This document shows positions 20,543-31,292 of a DNA stretch of 34,849 nucleotides, piece by piece. A program made the translations under genes and the position numbers. The stretch's first letter is position 1; every line of letters begins with the position of its first letter. Source of the stretch: Phoronis australis (taxonomy: Eukaryota > Phoronida > Phoronidae); contig NMRA01000916.1 in the NCBI GenBank assembly GCA_002633005.1, positions 38,294 through 73,142 on the forward strand. Direction: 5' to 3'. A model generated the notes under the pieces. The model saw nothing but the letters and a program-made list of their open reading frames with translations. It did not search any database and was not told the DNA's origin.

Positions 20543-20668
20543 TCAAGTCGGTAAATACTGTTGCATAATGTCTGTATGTGATCCTGGTCCCCAGTGTAAC
20601 AGATGATCTTGAGGGAGGTATAGACAGACACTGGTCAGCTTGAATACTATGGCTTTGTTGGTTGAACT
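20543..20668 (-). CDS. Terminal coding exon of an unrecognised conserved-looking protein
   Basis: The minus strand has a strong acceptor, a T-rich tract ending GCTTTTAG at 20669-20670, then 41 codons beginning SSTNKAIVFKLTSVCLYLPQ and ending MQQYLPT, and a TGA at 20543-20545. The pattern (hydrophobic strand, LPQD, then HWGPGS) looks like a structured C-terminus rather than noise. It joins the 20958-21089 exon without a phase change, giving an 85-residue C-terminus. I could not name the family. Confidence 0.5.
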   Translation of the reverse strand, partial: SSTNKAIVFKLTSVCLYLPQDHLLHWGPGSHTDIMQQYLPT

Positions 20669-20957
20669 CTAAAAGCAAAACAAGGTACAATGCCAAACAT
20701 TTTAAGAAGGTAACAAATTAGAATTTTAAGGGGTTAATCTTGAGGTGGAAAATATAGAAGAGATGACTGTCAAAACACAACTGCACTGAGTAGATATTGT
20801 GGAGATACATGAATTTTTCGACCAGTAGAACCATCACACAAGTGTGGAAAATTTTTTGTTCAGAGTTGGTAAAAATCAATGAAACTGAACTCAAATAAAA
20901 TCTTATGGGTGGCAGAGATTTACACAGAATTTCCATATTCGAAGTGTTATTGCAAAC

Positions 20958-21089
20958 CTTGAGCTGATTTCGATCCACAAACACAAACATGCTCTGTGAT
21001 TTATTATTAACGATGAGACCAGATCTCTCCTTAATCAGTAGACGCATCAACTGGTTCTCATATTCCTCGTTGAAGATTTTAAATTCAGC
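20958..21089 (-). CDS. Penultimate coding exon of the same minus-strand gene
   Basis: The acceptor is TTGAATGTTTCAG (AG at 21090-21091) and the donor is CTCAAG followed by GTTTGC (exon end 20958). The 132 bp encode exactly 44 codons, phase 0 at both ends, starting AEFKIFNEEYENQLMRLLIK and ending SMFVFVDRNQLK. Charged helical sequence leads into a beta-like hydrophobic strand. Splicing to 20668 keeps the frame open to a proper stop. Upstream exons were not found; they would lie beyond 21091, past or within the CTCF-like array. The GTTTGC donor is weaker than consensus. Confidence 0.5.
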
Positions 21090-21344
21090 CTGAAACATTC
21101 AAACGTATGGTCAACACTGTTAGCACACATAAAACATCTAGCATTAAACATGATGCTCACAACTGAATTTAATCTAAATCTCTAATTAAAATTTGTCAAA
21201 AGGACAATGATCAAATCTTTACCATTTTGAACAAAGAGAATAAGTTTTTAACTTCACACAGTAATTTACAAGAGCATTGCAGAGCGTTGAAATACTACCG
21301 CGAATGCATTCCAAACTCGTGTGCTTCTAGGGTGTTTATTTTGA

Positions 21345-22505
21345 TATAAAAATGGCCTCTGGATGGTGCAAAAAACTTTGAATACATCAGAGAACATGTA
21401 AATGACACTGTTTTTTTAACAGAAAGCTATTTAACACATTGCACGAAAATCTGTCAAGGACCTTTAGAGAAACAGAGCAAAACGGGAAAAAATGAGATTG
21501 CCACTAGGGGGCAAAGCGTTCATTGGATCCGTCTGAAAGTTGTCGTCTTCTGCTGTCAACTTAATGAATACACATGCTCAATTTAATAAAGATCCTGCAG
21601 AGGGCTTATCAGATACAGCTAAGGGGGCAAAAAACAAAACTACCACTAGGAGGCGACACAGCAATTGAAGTCGGAAAATGATCGTCCACCGTCCTCTTCA
21701 CACTAAGAACTTATAAGCCAGTTTTCACAATCATCCCACGAGCGGTTTGCTTAACAGAGGGCAGATGTTAAAAACAGACAAGAAAACAGTAAAAATGACC
21801 AATAGATGGCACAAAATACGTTAAATTCGTCTAAAAACAGGAAAATGTTACCATTTTTTAAAACACAGCCATTTTCCAAATTTCATGAAAATTCGTCGAT
21901 GGACTTCAGAGAAACCGAGGAAAGCAGAAAAAATGAAATTGCCACTAGGGGGCACAACAGTACTACAATCTGTTAACTTCATAAAAATACATTTGCTATA
22001 TTTAATAAAGATCCTGTAGAGCGTTTAGGAGATACAGCCATTGGCGCAAAACTGCTACTAGGAGGCGCCACAGTAGTCAAAGTCATCAGAAAACCATCGT
22101 CAACCATGCTCTTCATAGTAAAAATATACATGCCAATTTTCACAATCATAGAGTGGTTTGGTTGACAGAGGGATGGACGGCAAAAAACGGACTCAGTAAT
22201 AGTAAAAATGGCCACTAGATGACGCAAAATGCCTCAAATCCATTTAAAAACAGGAGGGTTGCATCACCTCATTAACACATGCCTATGAGCCAAGTTTCCT
22301 GAAAATCGGTTGAGGACCCTTGAAGATACAGAGGCAAACGTAAAAAAACTAAAATTGCCACTAGGGGGCACAACGGTATTTGAGTCGGTCCGCAACTCGT
22401 TGCCCTTTGTCGTCAACACCATGGGAACACATCTGCAAAATTTCAATACAATCTTGCAAGGGGTTAAGGAGATACAGCTGCGGACGCTGGACGCCTGGAA
22501 GCCCA
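21345..22505 (+). repeat. Degenerate tandem array with periodic CTCF-core-like motifs
   Basis: A CCACTAGGGGGC-type 12-mer occurs in the same orientation at 21501, 21643 (CCACTAGGAGGC), 21799 (CCAATAGATGGC), 21942, 22055 (CTACTAGGAGGC), 22212 (CCACTAGATGAC) and 22358, and as a weaker form at 21356. The mean spacing is about 143 bp. Flanking text also repeats on a larger scale of about 416-441 bp: TTTAATAAAGATCCTG, CAGTTTTCACAATCAT-like, GATACAGC. So the array is built of roughly three three-part units. The 12-mer matches the CTCF core (CCASYAGRKGGCR) well in the best copies. It would lie in an intron or 5' flank of the 20543-21089 gene. It may be a transposon-derived satellite. Confidence 0.75.
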
Positions 22506-22522
22506 GACAGAGATGACGGCAA

Positions 22523-22554
22523 TATGCACCCACATATAAATATGTGGGTGCATA
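22523..22554. repeat. Perfect 14-bp inverted repeat (hairpin)
   Basis: TATGCACCCACATA, a 4-base loop TAAA, then its exact reverse complement TATGTGGGTGCATA. It lies directly after the last unit of the CTCF-like array. No T-run follows, and a transcription terminator is not expected in an animal genome. It may be the terminal hairpin of the mobile repeat that made the array. Confidence 0.9.
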
Positions 22555-24390
22555 ATAAGCATCAAAATTCATCAAGATACAGACATGTCATGTCTTTCAT
22601 AACGACTTTAAATCCACAGCTTAACCATAATTCAGAGCTACCATCTCGACAAAACCCCCTGGGCATCAAGTGACCAGTGACAGACATCAGCTGTTAACAG
22701 AAAATCTATGCATGTCAAGCCAAGGAAGAGGTCTTCTTAATGAGCTTGTCAGCACCCTGGAGTACCCTGCTCAGTGAAATAGTTAACAAAAGTCCTCCAT
22801 TAAATAATGTCTATCTGTGTACTGAATGCTTTACAAGAGAAATAACGAGTGGCCATTCTTTTTTTTTAATTTCTCAGCTTTCACGTTTGGAGAAATGGCA
22901 TTACATTTTCTCTTGCCTTCCTATGACTCAGACAAACACCACCGTTAGGTGTAATGAATGCAACAGGTCTGAACCAAGCTTTATTCAAGTCAGTCTCTTC
23001 AATTTGAGACACTTAAGTCTTTGCACTTAGGTTGCTTAGGCTTTAGTTAGAAAATTGTCCACCTTTGAAAAAAGATTAAAAACCTTTGGTTCAATGCGTA
23101 TTACGCAAAATCTAACATTCTCATCTTGTTAGAAAACAAAGTGTCATTTGTTTCAAAAGATTATAAACACCACTCCCCTTTCTGGGAAAGCAATTATAAG
23201 TACCACTGGCACAGAGATTTTCTTTTTTTCTCTAGGTCCTAGACATTTGCCCTCAAGTGTCAAAATCTGTGAGGACATTTTGAAAATCAAACAAAAAAAT
23301 TTTGCCATTGGAATATGGCGATGAAGCTTTGACCCAAATTTATCAGCGATGGGGAAAACGAACCACTTCCAAACGGGAGTGGTTCTTTGCTTTGAATCGT
23401 CAAGTTCACGACAGATATGAAAGGCAAAGAATTGAATCATGCAAATGTCTGGACTGAAATAAAATCAATCGGACATTCTGAAAATAAATCGAATGGTCGA
23501 CGCTTAAAAAACAACAGCCGGCAGTTTTAATGCACTGATTAGGCCAAAAAGCGTTGAGTCAGTGTCGTTTTTCTTTTTGAAAATTGAGTTGGTAGTGTGG
23601 TATTTTTAGTAGCTCACTTTTTCAATAGAGATAAACAAAAATGAAGTGTGATTTGTTTTTGTTGTTTATTACTCATCAATTAGCAAATGATGGTGTTTCA
23701 AACCTTTCTTATCCTTGCTTCCATGCCTTATGCAGCTTTAACAAACAAAACTATGGTGGTTGGATGTTTTTTTAGCAGGTGATGACACATACAAGTTTTC
23801 AGATGGATTCGACATATTATGCGACATCTGTTTGCAAATTTTTATGTTCCAATAAACACCTCTAGAAGAACACTGTTAGCGGTGCATTCGTGGGCGCATT
23901 TCAACGCTCTGCGTTGCTCTTGTTGTTTTTATTTACGATGAAATAATGGTATCGACATTGGCAATCTTGCACAAACAGCACTGGCCGAAGGGGTGGGTAG
24001 ACAATGGTGTCACTCGGGGATTTGTCCCCGCCCATGGAAACTTTCTTGTGCTTATACATTGATGATGTGAATTTTTTTTCAAGGTGACTGAGAGCTCGAT
24101 CGTGTTTCGTGATTCCACCAGACGGTCGCAGATGCCTGTCTGAGCGCGTGGTTGTGGCAATCGGTATACGTAGTAATGACCAGCGCCCAAGTCGTATCCT
24201 TGAACCGATAGTCGCCTTACGCGGACGTCACGATAGCCTACACTTTTGCAATTAGTTGGATTGTCGACTCGTCTCGTGATTGGCCGTCATCACTGAAGAC
24301 GATCGAAGATATCTTACAAGGTTACTGATTGAGTTGAGAGTGCCTGCACTTTCGGGTATAGTTGTGACTTATGACACGGGACGCATGGTG
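22555..24390. other. Non-coding, nothing firmly recognised
   Basis: Open frames exist at 22740-23030 (+), 23153-23440 (-) and 23933-24190 (-). None has recognisable motifs or paired splice sites. A small inverted repeat (GAACCACT...AGTGGTTC, about 23358-23384) is present. Confidence 0.4.
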
Positions 24391-24391
24391 A

Positions 24392-24676
24392 CTTTTTCAC
24401 TCAAGTGGATACTATCAAGATTACTGGCGAACGGGTAATATTAGTAGGTTCACACGGGGTGGGATTGAAGTTGTACTCATGAAAAGGGTTTCTGATTCAC
24501 TCATAGCGCAAGTGATCAGTCGTATTAAGAGAACAGACGATAGTCCAAATGGCTGTGCATCCATAAATAATAATTTTCTAAAGTTTAAATCCCTACGTGT
24601 TAAGCCGACTTGTAATGCTGCGAAAGGAAATCCTATAAAACGTAAACCATTGAACAAATTGGTCCTTCAAACTTGA
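24392..24676 (+). CDS. Possible C-terminal exon, unrecognised
   Basis: An open frame of about 94 codons runs from 24392 to a TGA at 24674-24676, with a basic, lysine-rich C-terminus (KFKSLRVKPTCNAAKGNPIK). Only the second half follows an ATG (24479), and AG dinucleotides that could serve as acceptors lie shortly before. An opposite-strand frame overlaps most of it. No family is recognised, so this is only a candidate. Confidence 0.15.
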   Translation, partial: LFHSSGYYQDYWRTGNISRFTRGGIEVVLMKRVSDSLIAQVISRIKRTDDSPNGCASINNNFLKFKSLRVKPTCNAAKGNPIKRKPLNKLVLQT

Positions 24677-24895
24677 AGCAGTGTGTTTTAAAAACTCATA
24701 TTGCCACCGGCCCAACAGTACATTACACACGATATAAACACGAAATACACACCGCACAAAATTGTAGTTTCCGTCGGTGCTCCCTGCATATTGAAAATAG
24801 TTAACTTGGCTTACTTTGACCAGGAGTTTAGAGCCCCTGGCTGAATTGCAGGGGCGAATTTTGGCCTATACTCAGTTCAGTCCCTTCAGTTATTG

Positions 24896-24935
24896 ATGAA
24901 TGACCAGGCGGGAGTGAAAGAACCAACTACCACTC
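24896..24935 (+). CDS. Possible short first exon with donor
   Basis: An ATG at 24896 opens MNDQAGVKEPTTTP and runs into a near-perfect donor, CTCCAG followed by GTAAGA. A possible acceptor (CCCTTCAG) lies just upstream at 24882-24889. The opposite strand also has an open frame across the region (24886-25071). No downstream partner exon was identified. Confidence 0.15.
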
Positions 24936-25219
24936 CAGGTAAGAAAAAATTCCTCCCAGAACTCACAAAATTAGTACCATTCACTCGGACACATTGTTGC
25001 AGAAGGGTCACCTCTTCAAAGTTGATTTGCAGTAGCTCCGAGCTCAGCAGGACATTTGTGGAACTTCCCAAGAGGGAACGCCCGGCACAGACTCAGAGAT
25101 TGCGACTGGGGTGGCGACTTCGGCTGGGGTTCAGCAAAACTAAAGTTTCAATGATAACCCAATTCTGGCTAATTCCCCATTCAGAAGCCCGGGTCGTCGA
25201 CTTTTCCAGTTTGACCTGA

Positions 25220-28200
25220 GTGTGAGTCCTAATAGGCCTACAGCTATTTTAATGACTTATCAAAAAATGTTCATTGTATAAAGAATCATAGCAAAAACCT
25301 ACAGCAGTTATATGAATCACGTTTGCGTGTCCAAAATAACTTTATTCCCAGACGTATACGCTTCCAAATCTGTTTTCTTGTCATAACAGGTCAGAAGTGA
25401 AATTGGTTTCTAACGTGTCAGAACCTTGAATTTTCGGTTTCAGAGCAGAAATCGATTCGTGTTGCGACTTGAAACTCAAAGCTGAGATTTATATGAAGTC
25501 ATAACAAACTGTCAGTTAATTGTTTCGATTCATGTTTATCAATGAAGGATGTGAACGTAAGCATGGTAACATGCTTAGAGCGAACCGAGTAAAATTAAAG
25601 CAGCGATTTAGTTCATGTATTCTTCACGAGAATTTTGAAAAGTTATCTTGCATTTCCGAAATCATACAGCTTCAGTTTGTTATAGTTATGGCTGAGACGT
25701 ACCCGATCAAAGATGTGAAGAGTCGAAGGAATGTGGATCATGCCAAGGGTACCGGACTGAAACAAACTCGCTCCTTGTACTGGTATTCCTCGGATGCCGC
25801 AGGCCTATGGGGAGGAGAAGGTAGTCAACTTCAATTATGGAAAGAAAACTGTCCGCGTAGCACCTAAAAACCTAATGCAGGGAGCGTTTTTGGTCGTGTC
25901 TGGAAGCTCCCTCGAGCTCCCATCACTAAGCCACCTACTATGTTGATCTTCAATTCTCGCTACGGCTAACGGTAGAAACAAGCCTTCCAGGACAGAAATC
26001 ACACACCGTTATGAAATTAGTCTCCCAAAATTCAATTTCGAGTTCGACTTGGAGTCAAAAAGAATAGACCCCTGGCCAGGTTTTCCAAGCCCAAAATCAG
26101 CAAACTTAAATCTGTTGAGTGCCACTTACTATTGGGCTTTCAAAAGTTAGGCTGCGGCCGCGGCCAATTCGGATTGCCAAAATATTAAAGTCTACGGATA
26201 GGCCAGGATTGGGGGCATTCAATTTAGGTATTACATGTACATGTACATGCAGTGTAAGTGAATGTGATTTATTAATTTGTGTTTGTGAACATGCTGAGAA
26301 TGAAAAATACCACTTGGTCGGCAGTAGCTGCAGTTCTCTTCAAGATTGCGGCTCCTTGCTGCATTTGTGCATTGCTGGGTAGCGAAATTGGCCTCGATTT
26401 TCGGGTATGCATGAAGGATCAGAAAGGCGGTCTGGACTTTAAAACAGCACAATGAATAGAGACGATGGAGCTCACAGTTCGACTCAGCCCTGTGTACAAC
26501 CCTGTATTACGCCCAGCGACACCGAGCGGCAAGACATCACACTGATGAAGGCTTCAGCCAATCTGAGAAGCCGAAAATTTGCCGTAGTTTTTTCAATTTC
26601 TCTTTGGAGGCACCAAAAGCACCAAATGTATTAACTGAGACCAAACGGGCAGGTAAAGAAGTGCGAGTTGTCCAAAATCTGCCTCGTGTTCCTAAGTTGG
26701 ATTTAAGTCGAGTTTCCGAAGCCGAGAAAAGCGGAAAACGTCGCAAGTTTTCAAGTTTACTGAAAATCTGACGGTGATCGCTTAATGATTCGGTGAAAAC
26801 TTATTTTTGATGAATATATCTTATCTTAACAAAGTTCACTATTTCAACATTTACTCGCAATGTCAAGTGAGTTTGCAGTGCGTAATTAACTTATTTATCA
26901 CTAAAACATTTTAATTTTGTGAACGTGCATCGAGTCGAGGCAGAGTCAAGTGTTGACCTACTTAATGGTAGGTCAACAGTTCACCACGCGCTGGGAGACT
27001 GATATGAAACCAAGTACGAAATGGACAACAGAAATCAAGCTGGTGGTTAAAGCGCGTCGTGAGCATGAGATCGAAACATCGAAATGATCAAATTACCGAT
27101 CAAATTAATGAATTTCGATAACAATTTATCTCTTTCCACAACTTGGTGATTGTATATTATTTTTGTTATTTTTGTCAATTTTAATTCTTGAATAAATATT
27201 AATATTGGAAAGTTTCAGTGAAATCCACCGAGTCGTTTTATAGATTTGTTTTCGTGCTCTTAAAATAGCACTTGTTGCAAATATTGCCATACTCTAGTTG
27301 TTTATATATTACTATTGGTATTTTTGTGTTAGCGTTTGTTGTTGTACTTCACTGCCGACGTTTTCTTCTTACTTACGTATACTACTAATTACTTCGTGAA
27401 CACAAAGTGACAGAGGCGTTGAGGCTACTTGGACTCGGTGCATTCGTTTCGACGCATAACTCCCACACCAACGAAAATACGTTTTGTATTCGTTTTTCCC
27501 GGCATCTTTCTATCCTGCACCTCGTTGACTCAATATTATGGCGACTCGGTGAGTGAAAGGGCTGAGGGTACATACGAACTGCTCAGTCTATGCATGGCGG
27601 GAGATTCTATGTGAGTAACAGCCCTGTAGCCTATGACTTCGGATAAATAGTAAACAAATTTCCAGACTACTGTGCTATTCTAAGGTGGTTCTGATAAATC
27701 GGAAAATATTTCGTATTTGAAGTTTCCGAGAATTAAGATAATGTATTTTGCTAGACGTAGATGAAATAATGTAAAAACAGCCAATTTTTTTCTGAATAAG
27801 GTTCGAGATATCTTTAAATATATTTAGAGACTGTGTACAATTTCTAAAATGTGAGTCATCTGTGAAATTATTCGGCAATACACTCTCTCTACTCTGGTCT
27901 CATTTTTCATGTGTTCGTGAGTTCCTGGCGAACGAAAATTTTCAACTGAATGCAAACGTTAGCAAAATCACGGTTACTGGGCCGATTTAAAAAACGCTGT
28001 TTTCTCTCATTTTTTTCAAATAATATTGCCAAATTTACATAAAACGCAAATCAGCAAGAGTAGAAGGCGTTAGATCGTAATCATCTGATCGCCTCTGCAT
28101 ATGAATCTGAAGTCAAGCATTTACATTGTATCCTCGTTCGTGACTCGATAAATATTTAAATTCTTATCTGCTGTCAACGGCTTGAACTGAAATCGGACGT

Positions 28201-28931
28201 GATACGAAACCGTCACTCCCGAAACGTTGCAAAGGGTTTTCGTATTCTATCCTTATCTCAGTCGTTTAAAGAAGATGTTCACAGCAAGCTGTCCAAATAA
28301 CATTCAAAGTCCTTACTTTCTTCTTCGTGAATTACACATTTTGATAATTAATCACTGTTTCAGATTCCAGGGTAACTCTTTAACAGTCACTTGTGTGTAA
28401 CTAATTAGATCTGGAATTGGGCTGACAGTTTTTCTTTAGGTCATTTTAACCATGACAAAGTCAAATACGTAGTAGGTCGAACAAGTTGCAAGCCGTGGAG
28501 GTCATAAGAGTGGGCACATCAATGTGTCTTCACTTACCGTTCGAACATCTGTCATTTAGCCACCTTGAAAACGTCATACAACCAGCAACAAAATAGTCAT
28601 GCACACAAAGAAATTCCTTCTCGGTCAGTGAGTCCGTAGATATGTTTCGCGATGCACTTACTTTCATGCACCGGCATGTGGTTTTTCAAGCGGTGCATCC
28701 TAGATATTTAGTACTCAACTTGGTATGACGGAGTTTTTGTAATAATCAAATTCAATGTTTTCCACAACTCCATGAACAACTTTTCAGTTGAAAACAATAA
28801 TGACGGAGGCTTATTCGGAAGATCTTCAGGTTTCATTTGTTCGTGACTTGGAAACATATAATTCGCGAGCACAAATCCACATGGCGAGTGGATAAATGTG
28901 TGTGTGAGGTATCATTTGTTTCCCATTTCAG
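25220..28931. other. Mostly non-coding; weak exon candidates only
   Basis: At 25520-25867 a 115-codon plus-strand frame has no known domain. At about 26233-26250 there is a short ACATGT repeat. At 26951-26978 an 11-bp inverted repeat (TGTTGACCTAC, loop TTAATG) occurs. Near 27539 an ATGGCGACTCG runs into GTGAGTG, and near 27595 an ATGGCGGGAGATTCTAT runs into GTGAGTAAC. Both look like start codon plus splice donor, so a first exon or promoter could lie here. Nothing else is supported. Confidence 0.35.
26951..26978. repeat. 11-bp perfect inverted repeat
   Basis: TGTTGACCTAC and GTAGGTCAACA flank the loop TTAATG. It contains AGGTCA, a nuclear-receptor half-site, on each strand. It could be an everted hormone-response-like palindrome or a chance hairpin. 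Confidence 0.6.
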
Positions 28932-29039
28932 GTAATTATGTTTCGCGATCAACTAGGACGAGTAAAGGACATAAAATGTCTATTTAAAACATGTGGCTTC
29001 GTCATGTTGAGATACGACGTGTCTATCAGTGTACCTAAG
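28932..29039 (+). CDS. Candidate internal exon, unrecognised protein
   Basis: A pyrimidine-rich acceptor (TTTCCCATTTCAG, AG at 28930-28931) is followed by 108 bp with no stop in phase 0, starting VIMFRDQLGRVKDIK, and then by a donor, CCTAAG followed by GTAACT. It is phase-compatible with the candidate exon at 29933-30130. No domain is recognised and no start-bearing exon in the right phase was found. The support is only splice signals plus openness. Confidence 0.25.
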
Positions 29040-29580
29040 GTAACTAAAGATAAGTGCTGTGAATTAGAAAATTATAAATATGAGCAAAATACTTCTAAAA
29101 CGGGGGAAACTTCATTACGAATCCCATTTTGTTTGCCAAAATAACCGATATAAGCACCAAATTTTTTTGATCTAGAAAGAGTTTTAAATGAGCGACAGCG
29201 GAAGTTTGAATCTGCACTGGAGCTGATCTAAGAAAATCACTTGTCTTGCCGAGAGCGTCATTTTAGTTTGGCTTGTCCCAGCCAACAAAGGGTTCTTCTT
29301 GTTCATTGAAACTGGTTATCGTCGACGTTGTTCTCGTGAATGATTAGTCATAGTGGAAATTTTAGCTAGTCGTTTGGAATAGCTCCTAAGATGGGAATGA
29401 TGAAAATTCTGACATCCGGTTTCGCTCGAGGCTGTGTTCCACTGTTTCTTGAGTTCACAGTTCACATCTACAGAATAAAAGTAGCGGACGTTTAGTATAC
29501 GAGGCATTTGTGCTTTCAAGTCGAAGCATACCGGGAGGTCGTCATTTCAGAATAAGGGAGTTGACAAGTGTACAACATGG

Positions 29581-29925
29581 CTGCAAGTAAGTGAAAGACA
29601 AATATGCGTAGCGTACTTTGAATGAATTGACGTTATACATACTTTAGGTGCGACTGCTGTGCCACGTTGACTTTCCTTCGCACCGGTGCCTCAGTCGATC
29701 TCAAAATACATAGTTATTTACATATCGAAATATGTCGCACAGAAGAGCACAAGCAAAGTTGGAATAAAGACAACAACTTTTCTAAAATGTAACGACATCT
29801 TTCGGGGGTAAAACATCCACCATGTCAAGCTTTATTCAGTAGAGCATACCGGGAGGCATCCGTAACCATCCTCTGGATAAAGCTTAACAATGTTAAAAGA
29901 TGTCGCTACATTTTAGAAAAGTTTA
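29581..29925 (+). other. Possible start codon/donor and intron with a foldback
   Basis: At 29578 an ATGGCTGCAA runs into a strong donor, GTAAGTG, like a short first coding exon. The following sequence contains the long foldback listed at 29775-29923. If an acceptor AG at 29920-29921 is used, the ATG would join in phase to the exon at 29933-30130. This is a tentative model. Confidence 0.2.
29775..29923. repeat. Long imperfect foldback (MITE-like or hairpin)
   Basis: AACTTTTCTAAAATGTAACG at 29775 begins a 28-base arm that is the reverse complement of 29896-29923 with one mismatch. Inside it, AAGCTTTATTCAG (29827-29839) pairs with CTGGATAAAGCTT (29873-29885) with one mismatch. The whole folds into a branched hairpin about 149 bases long. 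No transposase is encoded. A small non-autonomous foldback transposon is likely. Confidence 0.8.
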
Positions 29926-29932
29926 CCTACAG

Positions 29933-30130
29933 GTTACATGTCATGTGCATGTAATTAGAGGGTGGCTGAACTTGTGGACAAACTACTCTGAAATTAGTGT
30001 TACAACCGCTGATCAACCTGGCACAGATCAGTCTGGGCCAATATTTCAACAGTGGTATGCCGCGTTCTGTCGAAGGCCAGATGAGTGTGTTGGCGTTTAT
30101 GTTAGATCCGTGGCCATCATTGTCATCAAG
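29933..30130 (+). CDS. Candidate internal exon, unrecognised protein
   Basis: The acceptor is TTACCTACAG (AG at 29931-29932) and the donor is ATCAAG followed by GTAAGA at 30131, both close to consensus. The 198 bp encode 66 codons without a stop in phase 0, including GWLNLWTNYSEISV and FQQWYAAFCRRPDECVGVYV, which look globular and Trp/Cys-containing. It could follow 28932-29039 or a start at 29578. I do not recognise the family. Downstream exons are not identified. Confidence 0.35.
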
Positions 30131-31157
30131 GTAAGAAATACCAACTTCAACGTGGATCTAAAACTACAGTTTGTCACCGAGCTCTTGGTCACAGAAGAGA
30201 ACTGGGCATTCCCCTGAACTGTAGTGCAGTGCTTAGGCTGAACACCTGTTTATAGAAGCTTTAACGTACAGTGTAAACTGCAGGACGTCGGTGATTTTAT
30301 GCCCCCTCCACCACCATAGACATGTCGTTCTTGCAGCTACCCATTGTACCTCCAGTGTTTCTTTTAAGTTTGCTTTGGGTGGGTCGATAGGTTATTTTTC
30401 CTTCGGTTGGCGGCTGTTCATTAGGCCGTGTCGACATCATCAGATCTATATCCAGTTTTCTTCCACGATTTCTGCCCAAGCACCGACAACGGGCCAACAG
30501 TGATAGCCAATCTCTGCATGTCGAAGGACGACCTCGAAGCTCGTTATGCTCTTCTGTAACACTCTTAACATGATGCTTTCTGTGCTTTCCTCAGTTTCTT
30601 TCCCCGGACGCCGATAGTATGGAACATTCTCCAGACGATAGAAAAACCTCTACACCCAAATTCTTCAGGAAAAGCACATTCGCCAGCTCTCACCTCTACA
30701 CGGCTCCATTGCACTTGTCTTTCTTCCTCTCGCATGGTTCTTCACAGTTTTCTTCCTCAATCCTATGACGGACTTCTGGTTCATATGCCGTATCACGGAG
30801 TCTGGACGCTGAACCGGTACCACCACACCTAGGAAGACGCGTTCCCGCAGCATTCGGCTTTTATTTCACGATCGACATCACTCAGAAGAGAAGGATACTG
30901 TACACAACTGAGTTTACGCTTGTCTCTTAGCTGACAGATGAATTATGTTCCTCTGGACTTCCTTGGCTGCTCTGGTCTTTTCTCCTTCTCGTCGTCTAAC
31001 ACGTCAGTTAAGGATTTTAACGGCTGGGCCCGGGGTCTCATGTTTTTACTCGAAATTATTTTTTGAAATTTTTCATTCTACTTTTTCTCGAACTCGCAAT
31101 ACTTGTCTATTATTCTGTACTTGAGTACATTGTGGTTTATCCATATGAATTTTTAGT
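30131..31157. other. Non-coding, nothing recognised
   Basis: No convincing coding frame is present. The minus-strand frames at 30297-30497 and 30665-30853 have no domain. The region may be intronic if the 29933-30130 exon is real. Confidence 0.4.
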
Positions 31158-31292
31158 TCAAGTTTGGGTTTGATGACCCGTAGATTCGAGCTACAAATTC
31201 GAGTTAAAACTCGATATTTCGAGTAAAAACTCGAGATTTCATGTTTTAGCTCGAACTTTTAGCATAAATGCTGGGGTCATCAAGTACAAACT
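31158..31292. repeat. Palindrome-rich hairpin with TCGAGT...ACTCGA units
   Basis: The outer arms AGTTTGGGTTTGATGACCC (31161-31179) and GGGTCATCAAGTACAAACT (31274-31292) pair at 16 of 19 positions. Inside are two perfect or near-perfect palindromes, TCGAGTTAAAACTCGA (31199-31214) and TCGAGTAAAAACTCGA (31219-31234), plus further TCGAG/CTCGA words. The layout resembles a MITE or foldback element. No coding capacity is seen. Confidence 0.75.

Noticed and set aside
23153-23440. 95-codon minus-strand frame
   Set aside because: It contains a small inverted repeat and low-complexity stretches and has no splice context.
25520-25867. 115-codon plus-strand frame
   Set aside because: No domain, no paired splice sites, and an ATG without a convincing context. 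It could be an exon, but nothing in the sequence supports this.
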